The notes below the pieces were generated by a model that made no database searches, was not told the DNA's origin, and saw nothing but the letters and a program-made list of their open reading frames with translations. Positions 10,501-26,100 of a stretch of DNA of 64,000 bases are shown here, piece by piece; positions within the stretch are counted from its first letter, which is position 1, and every line of letters starts with the position of its first letter. A program made the position numbers and the translations under genes. Origin of the DNA: Valencia hispanica (taxonomy: Eukaryota > Chordata > Actinopteri > Cyprinodontiformes > Valenciidae); the NCBI GenBank assembly GCA_963556495.2, contig OY747722.1:24692501-24756500 (forward strand), written 5' to 3'.

Positions 10501-13500
10501 AAGCAGAGACGGATCTCCTGTATTACACTGTAGAAGTCTGTAACTAGACAGGGGAATATTCAGACTGGCTTCTGAACTTACATCTAAGCCATTCTCTAAA
10601 GTATCTGAGTGATATCTAATTAGAATCAGAGCCCCCTTTCCATCTTGTTCATCTTGCAGAATAAAGATCGGAAATATAAGTCCTCGATAATGGGCATCGG
10701 AGCTGCTAAGGAGAGCCAGATGTGCATTAGAGGAAAAAGATGTCGAAGTAAGAAATGGCAATGGTCCTGGCTGATACGGATGAATGGGGCTCCTGGTTAG
10801 TGTGCTGCCCGCATTCAACGCCGCATACTTTTTATCTGTGTGTGTACGGGTCTCGTTAAGACAGTGTTGCAAGGAAAACATCTCAGTGTTTAGAGCTTTG
10901 ATGATGCAACATAAAACTGACAGTGACTTCACAGTGCACACACACACACACACACACAGTGGTCTAATGTGTGTGAGAAAAAAGAAAAGAAAGACAGTCT
11001 TCTTTTGTTTTCCAGCTTTAGCTCCCCCCTATCTCTGGTCCCAGGCTGCAGACCCAAGTGTGGCAGTGTTTGTGCGCCATACATGCAGCTTGCCGAGTCT
11101 CCCGCTGATAAGGCACAGAGGAACTCAGCGCCACCCGTAAGCTTATTGGACCAAACTCAGGATCAATGCTGCTGTCTGTTGGTTCAGCTGAGATAAACCC
11201 TGTTGTGGGCTTCTTTGTGCACCTTTTCACTACTAAGCTCCCACAGACACAGGAGGATCTATCCATTTATTTGTTTTCTTACCTGCTAGAGTTGAACTTC
11301 CCCTGAGATATTATGTAACCAGGAGAAAACTAACAAAAGTAAACTACGCATTCACTGAAAGGCTGTGGCTGAACAATGCATGCTGCTTGCTGAAAGAAGA
11401 AGAAATATATATATATATATATATTTTTTTTTTTACAACTCCTGTCCTTACAGCTTAGGCAAACAGAAGGGTGGGTCTGGTTGCTTTACTGTATCGGGGC
11501 AAATTTGATCTGTGAGAGCTTCCTAATTGATGTTATTCATTTAAAGGAACAATGATCTAGATCATGTTAAGGCAACAAATAAGAAAGGTTGCAACAGTTA
11601 AACAATGTAATATATAGAGTCAAAAATGACAAAAGGTGAAGAGGGAGATGAGGAAAGGGGGCGAGGTGAGAAACGCCCTTTCAGAGCCCTTCTTAATAGC
11701 TCTTTAATGTATTTTTCCAATATATGTATGTATGCTTTTGCTTAGTATTCAGTTTGTCCCATTGGGACTTATTTGTCCGTTTTCACTTGCTGCAAAACCA
11801 ACTGCTTGTCAGGTACATCTGAATAAAGATGAGCGAAGTTGACTGATATATACCAACAAGTTTACCTCTGACTTGACTCAAAAAAAAGAAAAAAGAAAAA
11901 GAAATTGAACATTTAGAGTGGCCTAATCAAAGTCTTGATTTAAATCTGACTGTGATGATCTTCACAACGATGTAAAATACACTTTTTTCCAAAGGCTTGA
12001 TGGCACTTGTTGCAATAGATCACTGTTAGAAATATGTAGCTAAATTTAGCAGCAAGGATAAAGATGTGCTCACAGTGGAAAATATAAACTGCAGTTACCG
12101 CTATTCTTCCCCGACTGTTTTGAGTTTTGAAAGCAACCCCTCGGCTATAAACACTGCGCTCCATACCTACAAGTTAGGACTCCGAATCCTGTCACTCAGT
12201 ATAATTTTAACAGTAAGTACCGCGGACAGCTTCTCCATCTTCTGCACTTCCACAGTCAGTGGTACAGAAAGCTAAAGAAACCTGTTTCCCAGCAGATGGA
12301 TGTGTCTGCGATCCTCAATGGGATCCATTCCCGATTTACTGATTTATTTTTGTCCAAGGGCTGAGCAATATGGCTTCACATCAGTATCACGATATATTGA
12401 GCAGTTCACCTCGGTAACGATAAATGAACGAGAACTACCGCCAAAAAAAACAACAATTTTTCTCTAGATGAGGCTGTGGCTTCTCCTCTTCCTTTTCGAC
12501 CAGCTCTAACCCTGTTGGTTTGATAGTTTAATTCTCCTCCATTTGCTCACCATCTTTCCCTTCCAACGTTGCCAACTCCTTAGCACAGAAGGTAGCTATT
12601 GGCTGTCCCAAAAGTCTAGAAGTGTTTTTTATATCACAAATTTTGGCATAAAGATCAGCCTTACAATACAGACAGTAGGCCCGTGTAACATCTCCAATAA
12701 GCATTTAAATTCAGGGCTCGATTCCCATTCCTCTCTGTATTTCTCAGAGCCCAATTTAGTTTGAGACATGATGACTGTTTTAACATCTGTCACAGAGAGG
12801 CGCATACACAGTGGACGAGGTGAGTAAGTGACTGAGCTGTTTGAGTGATTTATTTTAGATAAAGAAATTTTTATATTTATATAACCCATTTACATCCTGC
12901 TATGACTAGACGTGGACAGGATCGGCCAGCGGCGGCTTCGAGAATACGCGATACATTTGCAGTCTGGAAGCAATGGGGTAAATAGCTGCTCGGACTGGAG
13001 CTGGACCGGCCGCCTGCTGGCGCTAGATTTGATGCGTCGCTTTTTTGAAAAAGAGTCGCTAGAGGGGTAATAGTCATACATTTCGGTATTGGTACATTTT
13101 CGGTTTATTGCCCAGCCCTAGTTCATCCTAGGCTGAACACGTAAAGGTCCACAATCTTTATAGTCTTCACTAGGGGTGGGAATCGAGAACCAGTTCCGAC
13201 TTAGAACTGGTTCCAACAGACCAATTCCATTGGAATTGTACGCCTCCACGTTATCAATTCTTCCTAACAATTCTTTTGATTCAGTTTTTTATTTTATTTT
13301 GCGTTGTGTTACAATTGCCGCAACATATGCGGTCTAACGCCCACCAAGCGAGATGAGAATTCTGCCGTGTGTATTCCACGCAATGCTGTAATATCGTGCA
13401 AATACCAGCACTACACTAAAACATTTGTCTACCCAGCATGAAACTAAGTACCAAGAATGTCGCGTTCCAATGCCTGCATACAAGTGCTAACGTAGCTAAT

Positions 13501-16500
13501 CAAATAAGCTCCTCTGTCACCTTGCAACTGCAAGTGGCAGGCACAGATTTATTTTCTTTTTATTACTATTAAAAGCCGAAGGACCTACAAATATTTTACG
13601 ATCTCATGCATTTTACATGATGACGACAACGATGACAGAGAGAGGAAGACACAGCTCTCAGGCAGCTAGCCCCTCAACATCAGCTCGAGTTACCCCTTTC
13701 ATGCATGCTACTTCAGAAGCCAAGTGGAATGAGGAGAAGAACGTCACCAGGCAGTGACCATGTTCATGGTGAAGAGCTTACATCCCTTCTCCGCTGTAGA
13801 GCAAACACATTTTCAGTAGGTGGTCCAGCTACTTCTACAATGTTTACAGCCTATTTTAGCCCATACGGCATATCTACGGTGAACTTTTAAAAGTAAAGTC
13901 ACAGCATGTGTCTTTCTGGTGGATAATACATAATTAGAATTACATGTTAAATTATGTCTTGATTATATCCGAACCACTGTAAATATTGACACATGATTTT
14001 AGGGAGATGGTGAGGGTCTTAAATTCCAGAAAACGTTTAGTGAGTTTATGTTCACAGTCTTGTGCAGAAATAATTTTGGGAAACATTTAAATGGTTGCTC
14101 TTGGTACAGGAGACTGTGTAGAATTCATTTTTGACACACACTGAACTACTCTGGAAATGATAACGGATTTATAAAGGAAATGGATCGATTGGCAGAATCG
14201 ATAATGACATTGATATTGATGAAAACTTAATCAGTTCCCATCTTAGTTTTCAATGATGTATGAAGGTATTGCAGTGAAGGGGGACGAATACAACTCCATG
14301 TAACACAGTTGAGATTTTAATTTGTGAAAAAAAAAGAGAAAAGCATTTGTGTTCACATAAAATCCCAATAAAAGAGATTGAATATGACAGAATGTGAAAA
14401 TGTTCAGTGGGTACGAATACTTTCGCTGCATTTCCCGTTTTCACTTGAGACAATTTTCGGTCTAGTTTGTAAGAGGTACACCCTCTTTACCCTGAAACTG
14501 CTGAAAAGTCTTCCCTAAATGTCGTCACGTCCGCGGGATGTTTACCGGAGCTGACAGAACAGCTCTTGCCTCCAGTCACCCCCCCCCCCAAAAAAAATAT
14601 CTTGCATCATATTAATGTGCAGAGAAAGCAGAGCTAATGCCACCATTTAATACTGTGTCTGCACCACAAATAGATGGAAACTCTTTGGGATAGACAAGAT
14701 CCAAAAGACTATAAACCAGGCCACCAGAAAATATAATTAACGCTCACCTGAATTCTATTATCAAGATAAAAAAACTGGTTTCTGGTGCAACACCAGTCAT
14801 GGCTACAGTCATTATTTCTGCCCCTGTGGTGAAACTGTTAGCAGCATTCACTCAGTCTGTTGGTAATCCTGAATACTTTCCTCCATAGTTCCTCACACAA
14901 TGTAGAACATGCATTTTGCATGTGGTGGGGAGCCCTATTATTTACTTTCCACTGACATTATCTTTCCAGAGAAACAGAAACGTTGTGAGGCACACATCTC
15001 TGACAGGTGAGCATTATCATCACTGTCACATAATAACAGTTTCTATCATTTCGAAGTAATTCTAATAATAGCATGAAAAGACGCACTTATGGAACTATTA
15101 TGTGGGGTGGTTTTTATAAACAGACCCGAAAACCAGTCTGAAGAGGCCATTAGCAGGAACCGGCTGTACATTAGTAGGGCTTCTTAAGTTATTTATTCCC
15201 CTTAAGATTTGTTTTGTGTGCAGTGCTGGAAAATATGTATTATTATCAAGATGCTTGAAGAAGCAGAGATCTGGTGTCCATAAACCAGGGAGATTTACCT
15301 GTCGTAATCCCCATTGCAGAGAGCTCTCACAGGGATCTTAAAGGCTTGCCACACAGGGTTCAGTGTGTTCTTCACTACCTCGGTCTTGTGGCAGATGGTA
15401 AACCTGGAGAGAAATGGTGACAAGTTTAAGGTGGTAAAGATGAATCAAAAACCCAAAATGAAACGAAGTAACTGAGCAGCAAAAATGGCAGAAAATTAAA
15501 GAGCTGGCAGGGATAATGGATAGAAAGATGTAATAGGATTTAAAAAGATAATGTTATTTTATATTATATTTATATTTATATTATTGATCCCCCCCCCCCC
15601 CAAGATCATCTTATTTATATCCCAATAAATAAGATGGTAAACGGAATCAGATTTTTTATTTTTTTTAACTTTGACCAGCCCTTGCCAGCTACGAGCTGGT
15701 TAAGCAGAAACCACCCAATGTTCCCACTCGCTATATCTAAATGCTCAAAGTTTACGATAACATCAACAGCACTCTTTGGTGTAGATGTTGCAACTCAGGG
15801 AGGTGTTAAAACATCAACTCTGGGAAGTGTACAAGATGTAAGATTTTTTTAATATGAAAACTGTAGGTAACGAGCTTGACAAACATGCTACATTTTGCAA
15901 AGGTAACGTCCTTTTGGAAATCCCAGAGTTGAAGTAAGGCTTACTCCATCTTATAATGGCACCTCCAAATTTTTTTGTCTCTGTTTTAAATGCACCCTCG
16001 CACAAAGTGTGACATTGTCTCTGCTCCTAAAGAATTGAATGTAGCATTTATCTGCCGGGGTTTGCTACTCAAATTGCATTTTGTTAATATCCTCTCTGTG
16101 GCACTGTAGGACAATCTAAAACTGATATTGGTAACCACATGGACTGGATACCAGAAACTGAAACCATTCAATGCATTTACCACACTTTCTCTGGTCCCCA
16201 GGTATGTTATATATTACTCTTTTGTTAATTGAGTCAATAATAAGTCAAAGAAGGCGTAAATTATTGATAAAGATTATAAACAAGAATTACATGTAAAGCA
16301 ATTTTTGTATTTCTGGGTAGTTTTTTATTATAGTTCTAAAAATCCTTTTTACAAAATAAATAATAATTAAACAATAGAAACTCAAACAACAGCTGTTCAG
16401 CTTTATCAAAGAAAAGCAGGTGGAAAAATAACAGGGGGACTTTTTTGTCAACTCTTCAACATGGAAGAGGCTGCATCATGCTGTGGGATTTCTTTCCTCC

Positions 16501-17110
16501 ACCTGCACAATACGGTGGAAAGGATTAAACTAGAGGTCTACCGCCAAACTTTACAACTTCACCTTCAACTCTGCCCAAATTGCAAGATGGTTGCAGTTTA
16601 GACAGGTTATCGGTCTCAAATACATCCAAACTGATTTTTTGGAATGGCTGAAGCAGGATAACATTGATCACGAGGAATGATTTCCACCAAGATCCATCCC
16701 CGGTGCTATTGTAAATGTGCAGGCTATACTTAATACCAGTCTTTTCAGGTAAACCAACCAATTTACATTAACTTTACTTTTAGAGTTCATTAGCCAATTT
16801 TTGATGTATTGTGTTCTAGATGCAGTCATGAGATGGAATAACGTTGTTTCAATACTATATTTTCGTTTTTCATCCTACATCAAGATCTTGAAAATAATTC
16901 ACATTTTACTCTGCAAAGTAACACTGACATTTGTTGGTAGATTTAATATAATAAAAACAAACTAAAAACGAAAACACCTCACAGCTTTAAAATATAACAT
17001 TCAAATTACCTATGACATTTTTTTAGCAATACAGCTCACATTGATCCTGTTTCTAAGCTTTGAAATAGTTTTTTTCACTGTGTACAAGTGGTAGTTTGTG
17101 CTCTCCTGAG

Positions 17111-17143
<33 letters not shown>

Positions 17144-20100
17144 ATCAGGAAGCAGAAAAAGAGGTAATTTCATGAGTCCCTCGGTTAGTAGGAGGAGTTG
17201 GTATCTCAGAGCACAAAGCCTTATCTGACTTGTGCCACACTGCAGGATAGCAGAGAGCGCCAACGGAGCCCGATCCAACACACACACCTCTAAAGTGTTT
17301 CTACATACCCAGCAGTGCTCCGCTTTTCCAACACACACATGTTGCTGTCTCTGCATGTCATTCACAAGCACATGTTTAAACCGCAAATCAATGAAACTAA
17401 TTTCCTTTGCAGGGAGGGATCAAAACCCAACATGAAAGGGAAAGAAAGAAGTGAAGGAGGTAACGAGGAACTAGGAAGGATGGACGGATGGATGGGAGGA
17501 AAACTCACGTGCCGTCCTCGTTGCTCCTGTAGAAAACCAGGAACGGATCCGACTTGCCAAAGAAATCCTTTTTGTCCAACTTGGTCCCACAGAACTGCAT
17601 CATCACTGATTCCTTATGAAATAAAACAGCTTTGGAGTGACTAAATCATTTCAGGATCAACCAATGTGAGTGTGAAAAGGCAAATAATTTACAGTAAGAA
17701 TACATGAGGGGACATGATTACTTCATGAACTTTAATGACGTATAAAACATCAAACTACAAGGAACAGTCATGCTTCTTATCTGCTTTATAATCATATTTG
17801 AAGCTTTTGTTAGAAAACTGGAACAGTTCTAATGAAACAGAAAAACTTTGATAGATAGGAATGTAAGAAAATTATATTTTAAGCCCAATTTCGACACTTT
17901 TTTTAAGCTAAGAAAAACATGTTTTATTCATCAAGCAAAAGTTTGTAATAATTGAAAACCAAATTGCATTGACTCTCTCCTTTTTCTTTATATCTCTGTA
18001 TTCCAGACTGTGATTTAATAAATGTTGTGCATATCTTATGAATTGTAGCATCCATTTGTGTTCAGCCCTTGCAAAGTCAACACATTCCAGACAATTACTT
18101 TTGACCAATTCTTCTTTGCTCAATAGCCCTAGCTCTGTCAGATAGGACCGGGAGCTTCTGTGAACATACATTTTCAGATTTTGCCACAAATTCTCAATCA
18201 TATGTTGCATCCAGTTCATTCATGCCTGATCCTAATGGTTCATGAGTTTTTCCAGGAATTTTACTTTTTTACATGTACAAAGTAGTAAATAGTACATGAA
18301 GTCTATTTTTTGCCATTTTTAGCTGCAGTCTGCTTTCCTGCGGCTTCACTGGTGAAAAATGAATGAAAAAGGAGTAACTTTATTTGAATTTGAGAGTCTG
18401 AATCCTAAAGTGTTCTTTTTTTTCAATGAAACAGTGTTTCTGCTCAGTAACTGAACCCCAGAAGTAATTAAGGGCATGCTGAGGCTAAGAAAGTGGGGCA
18501 GCAATGATGACAGATGAAAAATAAGATAGTGCCAGGGAAATACAGGAGGAGGATCAGCACATTTTTGATGTAATCCCTTGTAAGAAACCTTATTCTTTAT
18601 TGATTTGAACAGTGTTTTTGTCGTGTCTTTTTGATCCTGGGTTTTGCATTTGCAGAAGCACAGAATACATATTGCCAAGTAACTTATAATGTATTGACAT
18701 TTCTGATAGACTTAGCACCAAAAGTAAGGACATTCTCTGGTTGATTGTTTCTTTGTTGAAACTATGCCTATTGGTAAAAAATTGTGCACAGTTGGAAAGG
18801 CTATTGTTTAGGGCCACCTTCTTATGAAAATCCCTTTGTGGGTTGAGCAACCATCATCTTGATTCACTGTAGGGATGGTGCGATCAGGGTAATACGCAGT
18901 ATGTGTTGTTTCCACTATTTTTTATGCAAATCCCAGATCCATTTTTGCTCCTTGGGTTGCAGAAAATAAAGTCCACCACTGCTTTTGAATGAACACCAAG
19001 TTGCAACAAGAAAAGAGTGAAATAACATACATTTTCAAACATACAAAAGATACAAGTGGAGAGACGACTAATATAGTCCTTTGGCACAAGTCTTGATTAT
19101 TCAGTGTGGACAAACTAAAACATGCCTGAAAGCAGATTTGAAAAAGAGATCACCTACAGGCAGAGCTCTAGGAAACCAGTTACTCACCCTGCAGTTGTTC
19201 AGCTCCTCGGCTTTCACAATAATGGTCCCGCATTTCTTCCCTTGAATGCCTCTGTGGACACACACACATTTAAGGGTCAAGAGATCGCAATCACACACAG
19301 ACATGGACCTTGATTTCATGTTTACGCGACCTGTCCTCTTCCTCCTGCTGTATGACTCGCCCCTTAACAGTGAAGGGCAGAGATGACAATGATCGGACGG
19401 GACCTCCTATTTCCTGAGAGGATTTGCTATCTCCACATCAGCGCAGTGTGTACACTCGAGGAGCAGTCGAAGGGAACATCACGCTTGTTTGATAACAACA
19501 GGGAGGGTTCCACAGATATCCAGCATGAGGTCCCAAGCTGGATGCCAACCTTCTCACAGTAGGATGAGACCCTCCATGTGTGCAGTCTAGCCCCATCATT
19601 TGCCTGCCTGTATGGACACAGGCTGGGAACTAATATTATCACCCCGCCTTACATATAATGCTGAAACCACAGTCAGGGTTTTATGTTGTTTATGTTGAGC
19701 AACAATTACATCGGCTCACTGGACAGTTTTCATAAAGTGTTGACCTATTGCTTGACTTTCCTCAGGCCTATGATTAACTTGACCCCCGAAAAGTACAACT
19801 ATACAGGTTTCTGTGCACACACTACACCCGTAGCAAATTTTACAACGTTCTGGAAGAGCAAACCTCTTGGAAGGAGTAAGGTTTTCACAGCACTATACAG
19901 AGCACCGGAAAGGAAAAAGGGCTCCGGTGTTTGGATGTGGGAGTGTGTACAGTATGAGCTCAGTTATTATTACTGGGTGTGTTTATGCAGGAAAGTTTGG
20001 GGAAATGGAGGAACAGTTGATGGACCTGTTTAACTCTGTAAACGTAAGCAGTTTCTTCGAATAAGCATGCTCATTCATTCATTTCTATTAGCTCCACTAT

Positions 20101-23100
20101 TACACTCAAAGCTCTCACACGGACACCAGCATGAGTGAGAAAAGATCTCTAAGCCTGACACGCACAATCCTCACGGCTGTTAGACGAGAACCGGAGATTT
20201 AAGGTAGATGCCTGATTTAATGTGAAACTGACCCCATAATGAAGCATTCTAAAACTATATTTTCACCTTATCAGTCTTTAATTCAAGAGAAAAAAGAACA
20301 ATCTGTTAGATGATGACATAAAAAGAATGAAAAGCTGTAAATATCTGATTGCAAAACTTTAAGGTAATACTTTTAGCTACAAGTCATATACTCTAATCTG
20401 AAGCCAAGCTTTTTTGTAAGGTTTTCCTTTAGTACTTTGCAGAGAGGTAACAAAAAAAGTAAATTTCTTCAAAATTAATAGAAAAAAAACAATATTGAAA
20501 AGTCGCACAGTGACTGAAAAATCTTAATTGGTGAAAAAAGAAAGTGCTACACAACGTCATCAATGAGCGTATCATAAGTGATTGGTATTGTATTATAGAA
20601 GCATCTCGAATTACCCTGTTGTTGAAAGTGTGCTACACAAATAAAATTGCCTTGCCTTGTCTAGAAAGTTGATGCATGATGAAAACAGTCGATAGTGATA
20701 ATTACAATACTCATGATGCAATACACACTTATACCGTGTTCCCAGTGGTCTCTGGAAAAGAAGAAGCCTCACAACATTACAGTCTTTCCATTACACTTAA
20801 AAGTGGGCATGAAGTGCTTTGCCACATTTCAATCCTTTTTTCTGTGCTGGACCCACCCGGAGTTTTAATTAACGGTTCTTGTCAAACCTAAAATGCTTAA
20901 AAAAGGCTATTCTTTGTTTCTGCAATGACAAAAAAGATTTAATCAATCTTAAACTGTGTTTAAAGAAGTTTCTGTTCAACCTAGAATAATCCAATTCCAA
21001 TTTACCCAGTCTAGAAACTCCAGACCCTTTTACATAGTGCCAAATAGGAATCTTGAATTTAGTGCTAATTTCAACGGTTGTCACAGTTGTGTACGGCTGT
21101 ATTTTCTCACAGTCTTTACAATTTGCTACATAAACCATGGACTGGAAATGAGGATGACCAATGGAGTATTTGTACAGAAGACAACCCGACACTATTTCTT
21201 GAACCGCCTCTGCCACCCCCAGATAGAATGGTACCCTGGGTAGTGAGCTATATTGCCCAAGCCAATAGTGAGAGTTGAGCAACGGAAGTCTTAAAACACT
21301 GTGATCAATAGGGCAACAATCGCTACTAACAACTTTAATATTATAGAAAATTATGTCATAATTTCAAAAAACAATCAAAGGTGATTATGAAGTCATTTTA
21401 AACAATTAAATCATTAAACCAAAAGTTCTTAAGAATGTTTTTAAAGTGTGGAAGGCAAAGTAGGCTGACATATCCTGAGTAAACTTGCAATCTGACTGTG
21501 ATGAGATCTGCCATGAGAGACCCATCTGGCAGAAATCGACTAAGGCATTCATTTAAAAAGCCCAGAATTGGGGTCGGAGACCTCTGCGTCACTGTAATTC
21601 AAAATCTCCTTTTAGCACAGCACAAGGAACTGGAAGGAACATGCTTTCAAAATGGCAGAATTATCAAGATGAAATACATCTTGGACCCAATGAATTGCAA
21701 AAGCAGTACGATTTCAACAAGAGTTCGGAAAATTGAGGAGGGAGGGGGGGGGGGGGGGGTCCTCTATTATTTCCAGGGAGCTTAGGTCACATCATTCATA
21801 TGCATTACATGTGTAAAGTGAAGGAAGGATATTCAGGCTGAAGACAGAAAATCAGAGAGAGAAAAATGTCATCAGAACGGCAGCAAAAAGCAACAATAAC
21901 AATAGATTATTTCTTTTAACTCGTGACTCCCATTGATTCATTGCACCTGTATGATGAAAATGTCATATACCACTAATGTACAAGGATAAACATAACTTTC
22001 TAGATCGTATAACCATTAAAATAAACCAACCAGAACTGAGATTGGAAACATTCAATCTTAAAAGCCTTAAAACGCCCTGCTATATTTCATGCAGTTAGGC
22101 AGCAGCAAAAGCAGCCTTCCCTCTTCTGCTAAAGTATGGCTGATGCTGTTTGAAACACTGAAGCAAAAGTGTGCCCATGGATTATTAACCTCATCTGTTA
22201 AATTATTTCATTATCCATATGGCGGACTGCAATTGCGGATGTACAAGTTTAGATCACAAAAACATGTCTTTTAGGGCTTTCCTCAAAGTAAATTTTTCAG
22301 AACCTCAAAGTTCTTCCACTTAGAAATTTTGGAGGGGTCTGAAATTCACAATGTAAGTGCATTTCCACTGTGAGAGACAACTTTTTTCAATTCAGCAAAT
22401 CACATTGTGTGATTTTTAAAGAATTTATTTGTATTTTATTGTTGCACGTAAGTATTTGAACACCTGGCAATCAGCAGGAATTCTGGCTCTCAAAGACCTG
22501 TTATTCTGCCTTTAAAAATCCCCCCCCTACTCCACTTATTAATCTAAATAAGTAGCACCTGTCGGAGATCGTTAAAGACACCTGTCCACCCCACAGTCAG
22601 TCAGACTCCAACTTCTACCATGGGCAAGACCAAAGAGCTGTCAAAAGACACCAGAGACAAAATTGTAGATCTCCACAAGGCTGGAAAGGTCTATGGGGCA
22701 ATTGCCAAGCAGCTTGGTCAAAATAGATCAAGTGTTGGAGAAATTGTTAGAAAATGGAAGAGGCTAAAGATGACTGTCAGTCTCTCTCTCGGAGTTGGGC
22801 TCCATGCAAGAACTCACCTGGTGGGGTATTACTGATGATAAGAAAGTGAAGAAACAGCCTAGAACTACACAGGAGGAGCTGGTCAATGACATGAAGAGAG
22901 CTGGGACCAGGGTTTCAAAGGTTACTGTCGGTAGAACACTACGTGGTCATGGTTTAAAATCATGCATTGCAAAGAAGGTTTCTCTGCTCAAGTCATCACA
23001 TGTCCAGGCCCCTCTGAAGTTTGCCAAAGACCATCTGGATGATCCAGAGGAGGCATGGTAGTCCTGTGGTCAGAGGAGACCAAAATAGAACTTTATGGTC

Positions 23101-26100
23101 TAAACTTCACTGGCAGTGTTTGGAGGAAAAAGAAGGATGAGTTGCATCCCAAGAACACTGTCCCTACTGTGAAGCATAGGGGTGGAAACATCATGCTATG
23201 GGGGTTCTTTTCTGTGAAGGGGACATCACGACTGCACTGTATTAAGGAGAGAATGACTAGGGCCATGTATTGTGAGATTTTGAGCAACAACCTCCTTCCC
23301 TCAGTCAGAACATTGAATATGGGTTGTGGCTGGGTCTTCCAACATGACAATGAGCCGAAACACACAGCCAGGATAACCAAGGTGTGGCTCGATAAGAAGC
23401 ATATCAAGGTTCTGGAGTGACCTAGCCAGTCTCCAGACCTAAATCCAATAGAAAATCTTTGGAGGGAGCTGAAACGTGTTGCTCAGCGTTGCAGTGTTTG
23501 CAAACCTGTTCAAGAACTAAAGAATACGTTTGACCTCTGTAATTGCAAAACAAATATTAACACTGATTTTCCCAGGTGTTCAAATTCTTATATGCAGCAA
23601 TAAAATACAAAATATTTTTTCTAAATCAGGCACTGTGATTTCTTGAATTTAAAAACAAAATGCTCATCAAAAGCCATCCTCAGACAGCTGACCAACACAA
23701 TGCGGATGAACATAAGCAGAGGATTAAAAGACAAACTGGTGTCCTACTGGTGAAGAAGTGGTGCGTCACAGCAGAAACTAGGATGTGGGAATGACGTCTC
23801 AGCTATCTAAAACTAAATTGTCTACAAGGAAAATCAGTAGTTTACCATTAATGCTCATTAACTAGCCTAAGTAGTAAAAATATATGTATTGTTAATGATC
23901 ATGTTAGTTGATGCATTTACATATTGTAGAAATATATTCATATATAGTTGTGTATAGTAAATATTAATTTAAATACCACAAGTGCAAATAAACAGCCCAT
24001 CATTGCAGATTTGATCACCTATTAAGCGCATGCTGGCATGTTGGGTTTCAAGGATAGTGGTCCGGTGAAGAACCACACACTTTCCAATTTTGGATTGATC
24101 ATTTAGGGCAAGCTGATTTTTTTCTGATTTTTCTGACTTGAAAGTTGGATGACTGAACTCCTGATTACCAGGGACGCTCCAAGCCAGAGCAACATCAAGA
24201 CGTGAGGCCAAATTCAGTTCCCTCAGCCACGAGCTTCGATGTAATTTATTCGGATTATAAGTGACAGAGCGAAGTAGTGTTTGTGAAATTAATAATATTC
24301 AAAACAAGGTGAGTTTTTGTATTACTAGAGGTGCTGTACATCTACCAGCTCTAGATACTCATTCTTTACAAAAACAAGTTTAAGCTCCATCTGTGTGGAT
24401 GGTGATCGTCTTTGAACATTAATTTAAGTCTTGTTGCAAATTAATAATTGAATTTTGCTCTGGACTTTGACTGGGCCATTTAAAGATATGAATATGCCTT
24501 GATCTAAGTCATTCCGTTGTAGCGCAGACTGTTTTTTCAGGGTTATTGTCCTGCAGGAGGGTAACTCTGCTCCAAACACAGGTTTGTTGAAGCCTCTAAT
24601 TGCTGTTCGTTCAGGCTTGTCCTCTGTTTGACTGTTTTTTTCAGAAATGTTTACCTTTTCACTGGATTTTCAAAGGGGGGGGGGGGGTTATGTGTAGCGG
24701 TCATGGCTATTTTGGTGATTCCACCATTAGGATTACTACACACCTCTAAATTAGACATTTTAATCGGATCTCCCCTCAACAAGATCCAAGGTAGAGAAAG
24801 AAGAAAAAACAATTCCCCACAATATGTGTCTCTATGACAACCCAGCCAGAGTTAAGAGCCCCTTTGACGGGTTATGGAATGGGAATTCCTCCGCTAGTTA
24901 TATCTTCCCCAAATCCTCACCGCTCCTCCTCTGTATCTCAGACAGCTGAGGTCATTATTCTGGCTGACAGATCTGCCTCGAAATGATATGTGGGCAGGAA
25001 GCAGAAGGATTGTTCAGCTGTGGGACGAATAATGAATCTTACTGTTTTGCCTTGTTTACATACATGTGCCAAGACACAGAAAGCTCAAACCCTTCCGAAA
25101 AAATGGAAAGTGATGAAATAAACTGAAACTGAAATAAACCAAAGTGTGAGTGTACGGTCACGTGAAAAAATGTATACACCCTTATGTTTTTCTAACATAT
25201 ATGGGGCATGTGGATATTTAATATTATTTATATAAGGAAAAATGAAGTAAAATAAACAAACTAAAGAACTACAGAATTTTTTTTAATTTTTTGGTGAGTA
25301 ATAATGAAGAAACCTCCATATTTGTTCCCACAACCCTGCGTAGGATAGACGGTACACATAATGGATGCATGGAAACATACCACATTGGCGGCTGGACTAA
25401 TAGATGGCCCCTGAGAGGTTATGCTAAACAAGTAAACACGAGTAAAATAAGACATATGTGTTCCATTTTCTCTCATCAAACCAATTTATTTCAAAGAGAT
25501 AAAAAAAAAATAGATTAATATCTGAAGACTTCTTTGGAAAGAACTTAACATTTCTTAGGGTGTCCTAATTTCTCCACTTGTGTGTATGCTTGTATGTAAA
25601 ATGAAATACGACAGTTCTATTTATGAGAAGTGAATATTTCTCTTATAGGTGGGGAGTAAGTAGGGGGGGATTCCTTTTAATGTAAAAAATCATGCATTTT
25701 TCATTTAAATGCTAAGTTGCTTTCAAGTAAATTGCTTTCCTGTGTTCAGTTTATAAAACACTCTAAAGTTAAGGAGTGCTTCAGGGGATACGTTTAAGCT
25801 CTCCTTGCTTAGATAGCAAGTGTGTGTGTGTGCTGCTCTGTGTGAGGTAGTGCTGTGTATCATCTAATCAAGACTCATGGTTTTGCAATCAGTATCTAGC
25901 TAGAGATGGCTAATTAAGTCTGGGTCGTGTCTGGGCTTCAGTGTAACATGCATAGCATGTCATTCTCATTATCTTCATGACCAAGGTAGAGTATCTGAAT
26001 GAGTGATCAGTTGTCGTTAGAATAGCATGAGGAAAAAAACAACAATGAAAAAAAAAAACATAGCATGAGGATCCATCTATTCTTGGTCATGGCCCGACAC

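Larger units (their letters stand above)
10027..15298 (-). other. copine intron
   Basis: Holds a CA microsatellite (10936-10958), an AT run (11406-11426), two probable hAT elements (12357-13119 and 13171-14244) and an antisense Tc1-type end (14265-14425). The stretches 10030-12350 and 14450-15290 show no recognised element apart from these simple repeats. Confidence 0.75.
15404..17508 (-). other. copine intron
   Basis: Contains a probable plus-strand Tc1-type transposase scrap around 16380-16560 and a CA microsatellite at 17112-17143. No other exon or repeat is recognised. Confidence 0.75.

Noticed and set aside
20869..21282. 137-residue minus-strand and 95-residue plus-strand overlapping frames
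   Set aside because: No recognisable domain, AT-rich codon use and overlapping antisense frames; no splice-supported exon.
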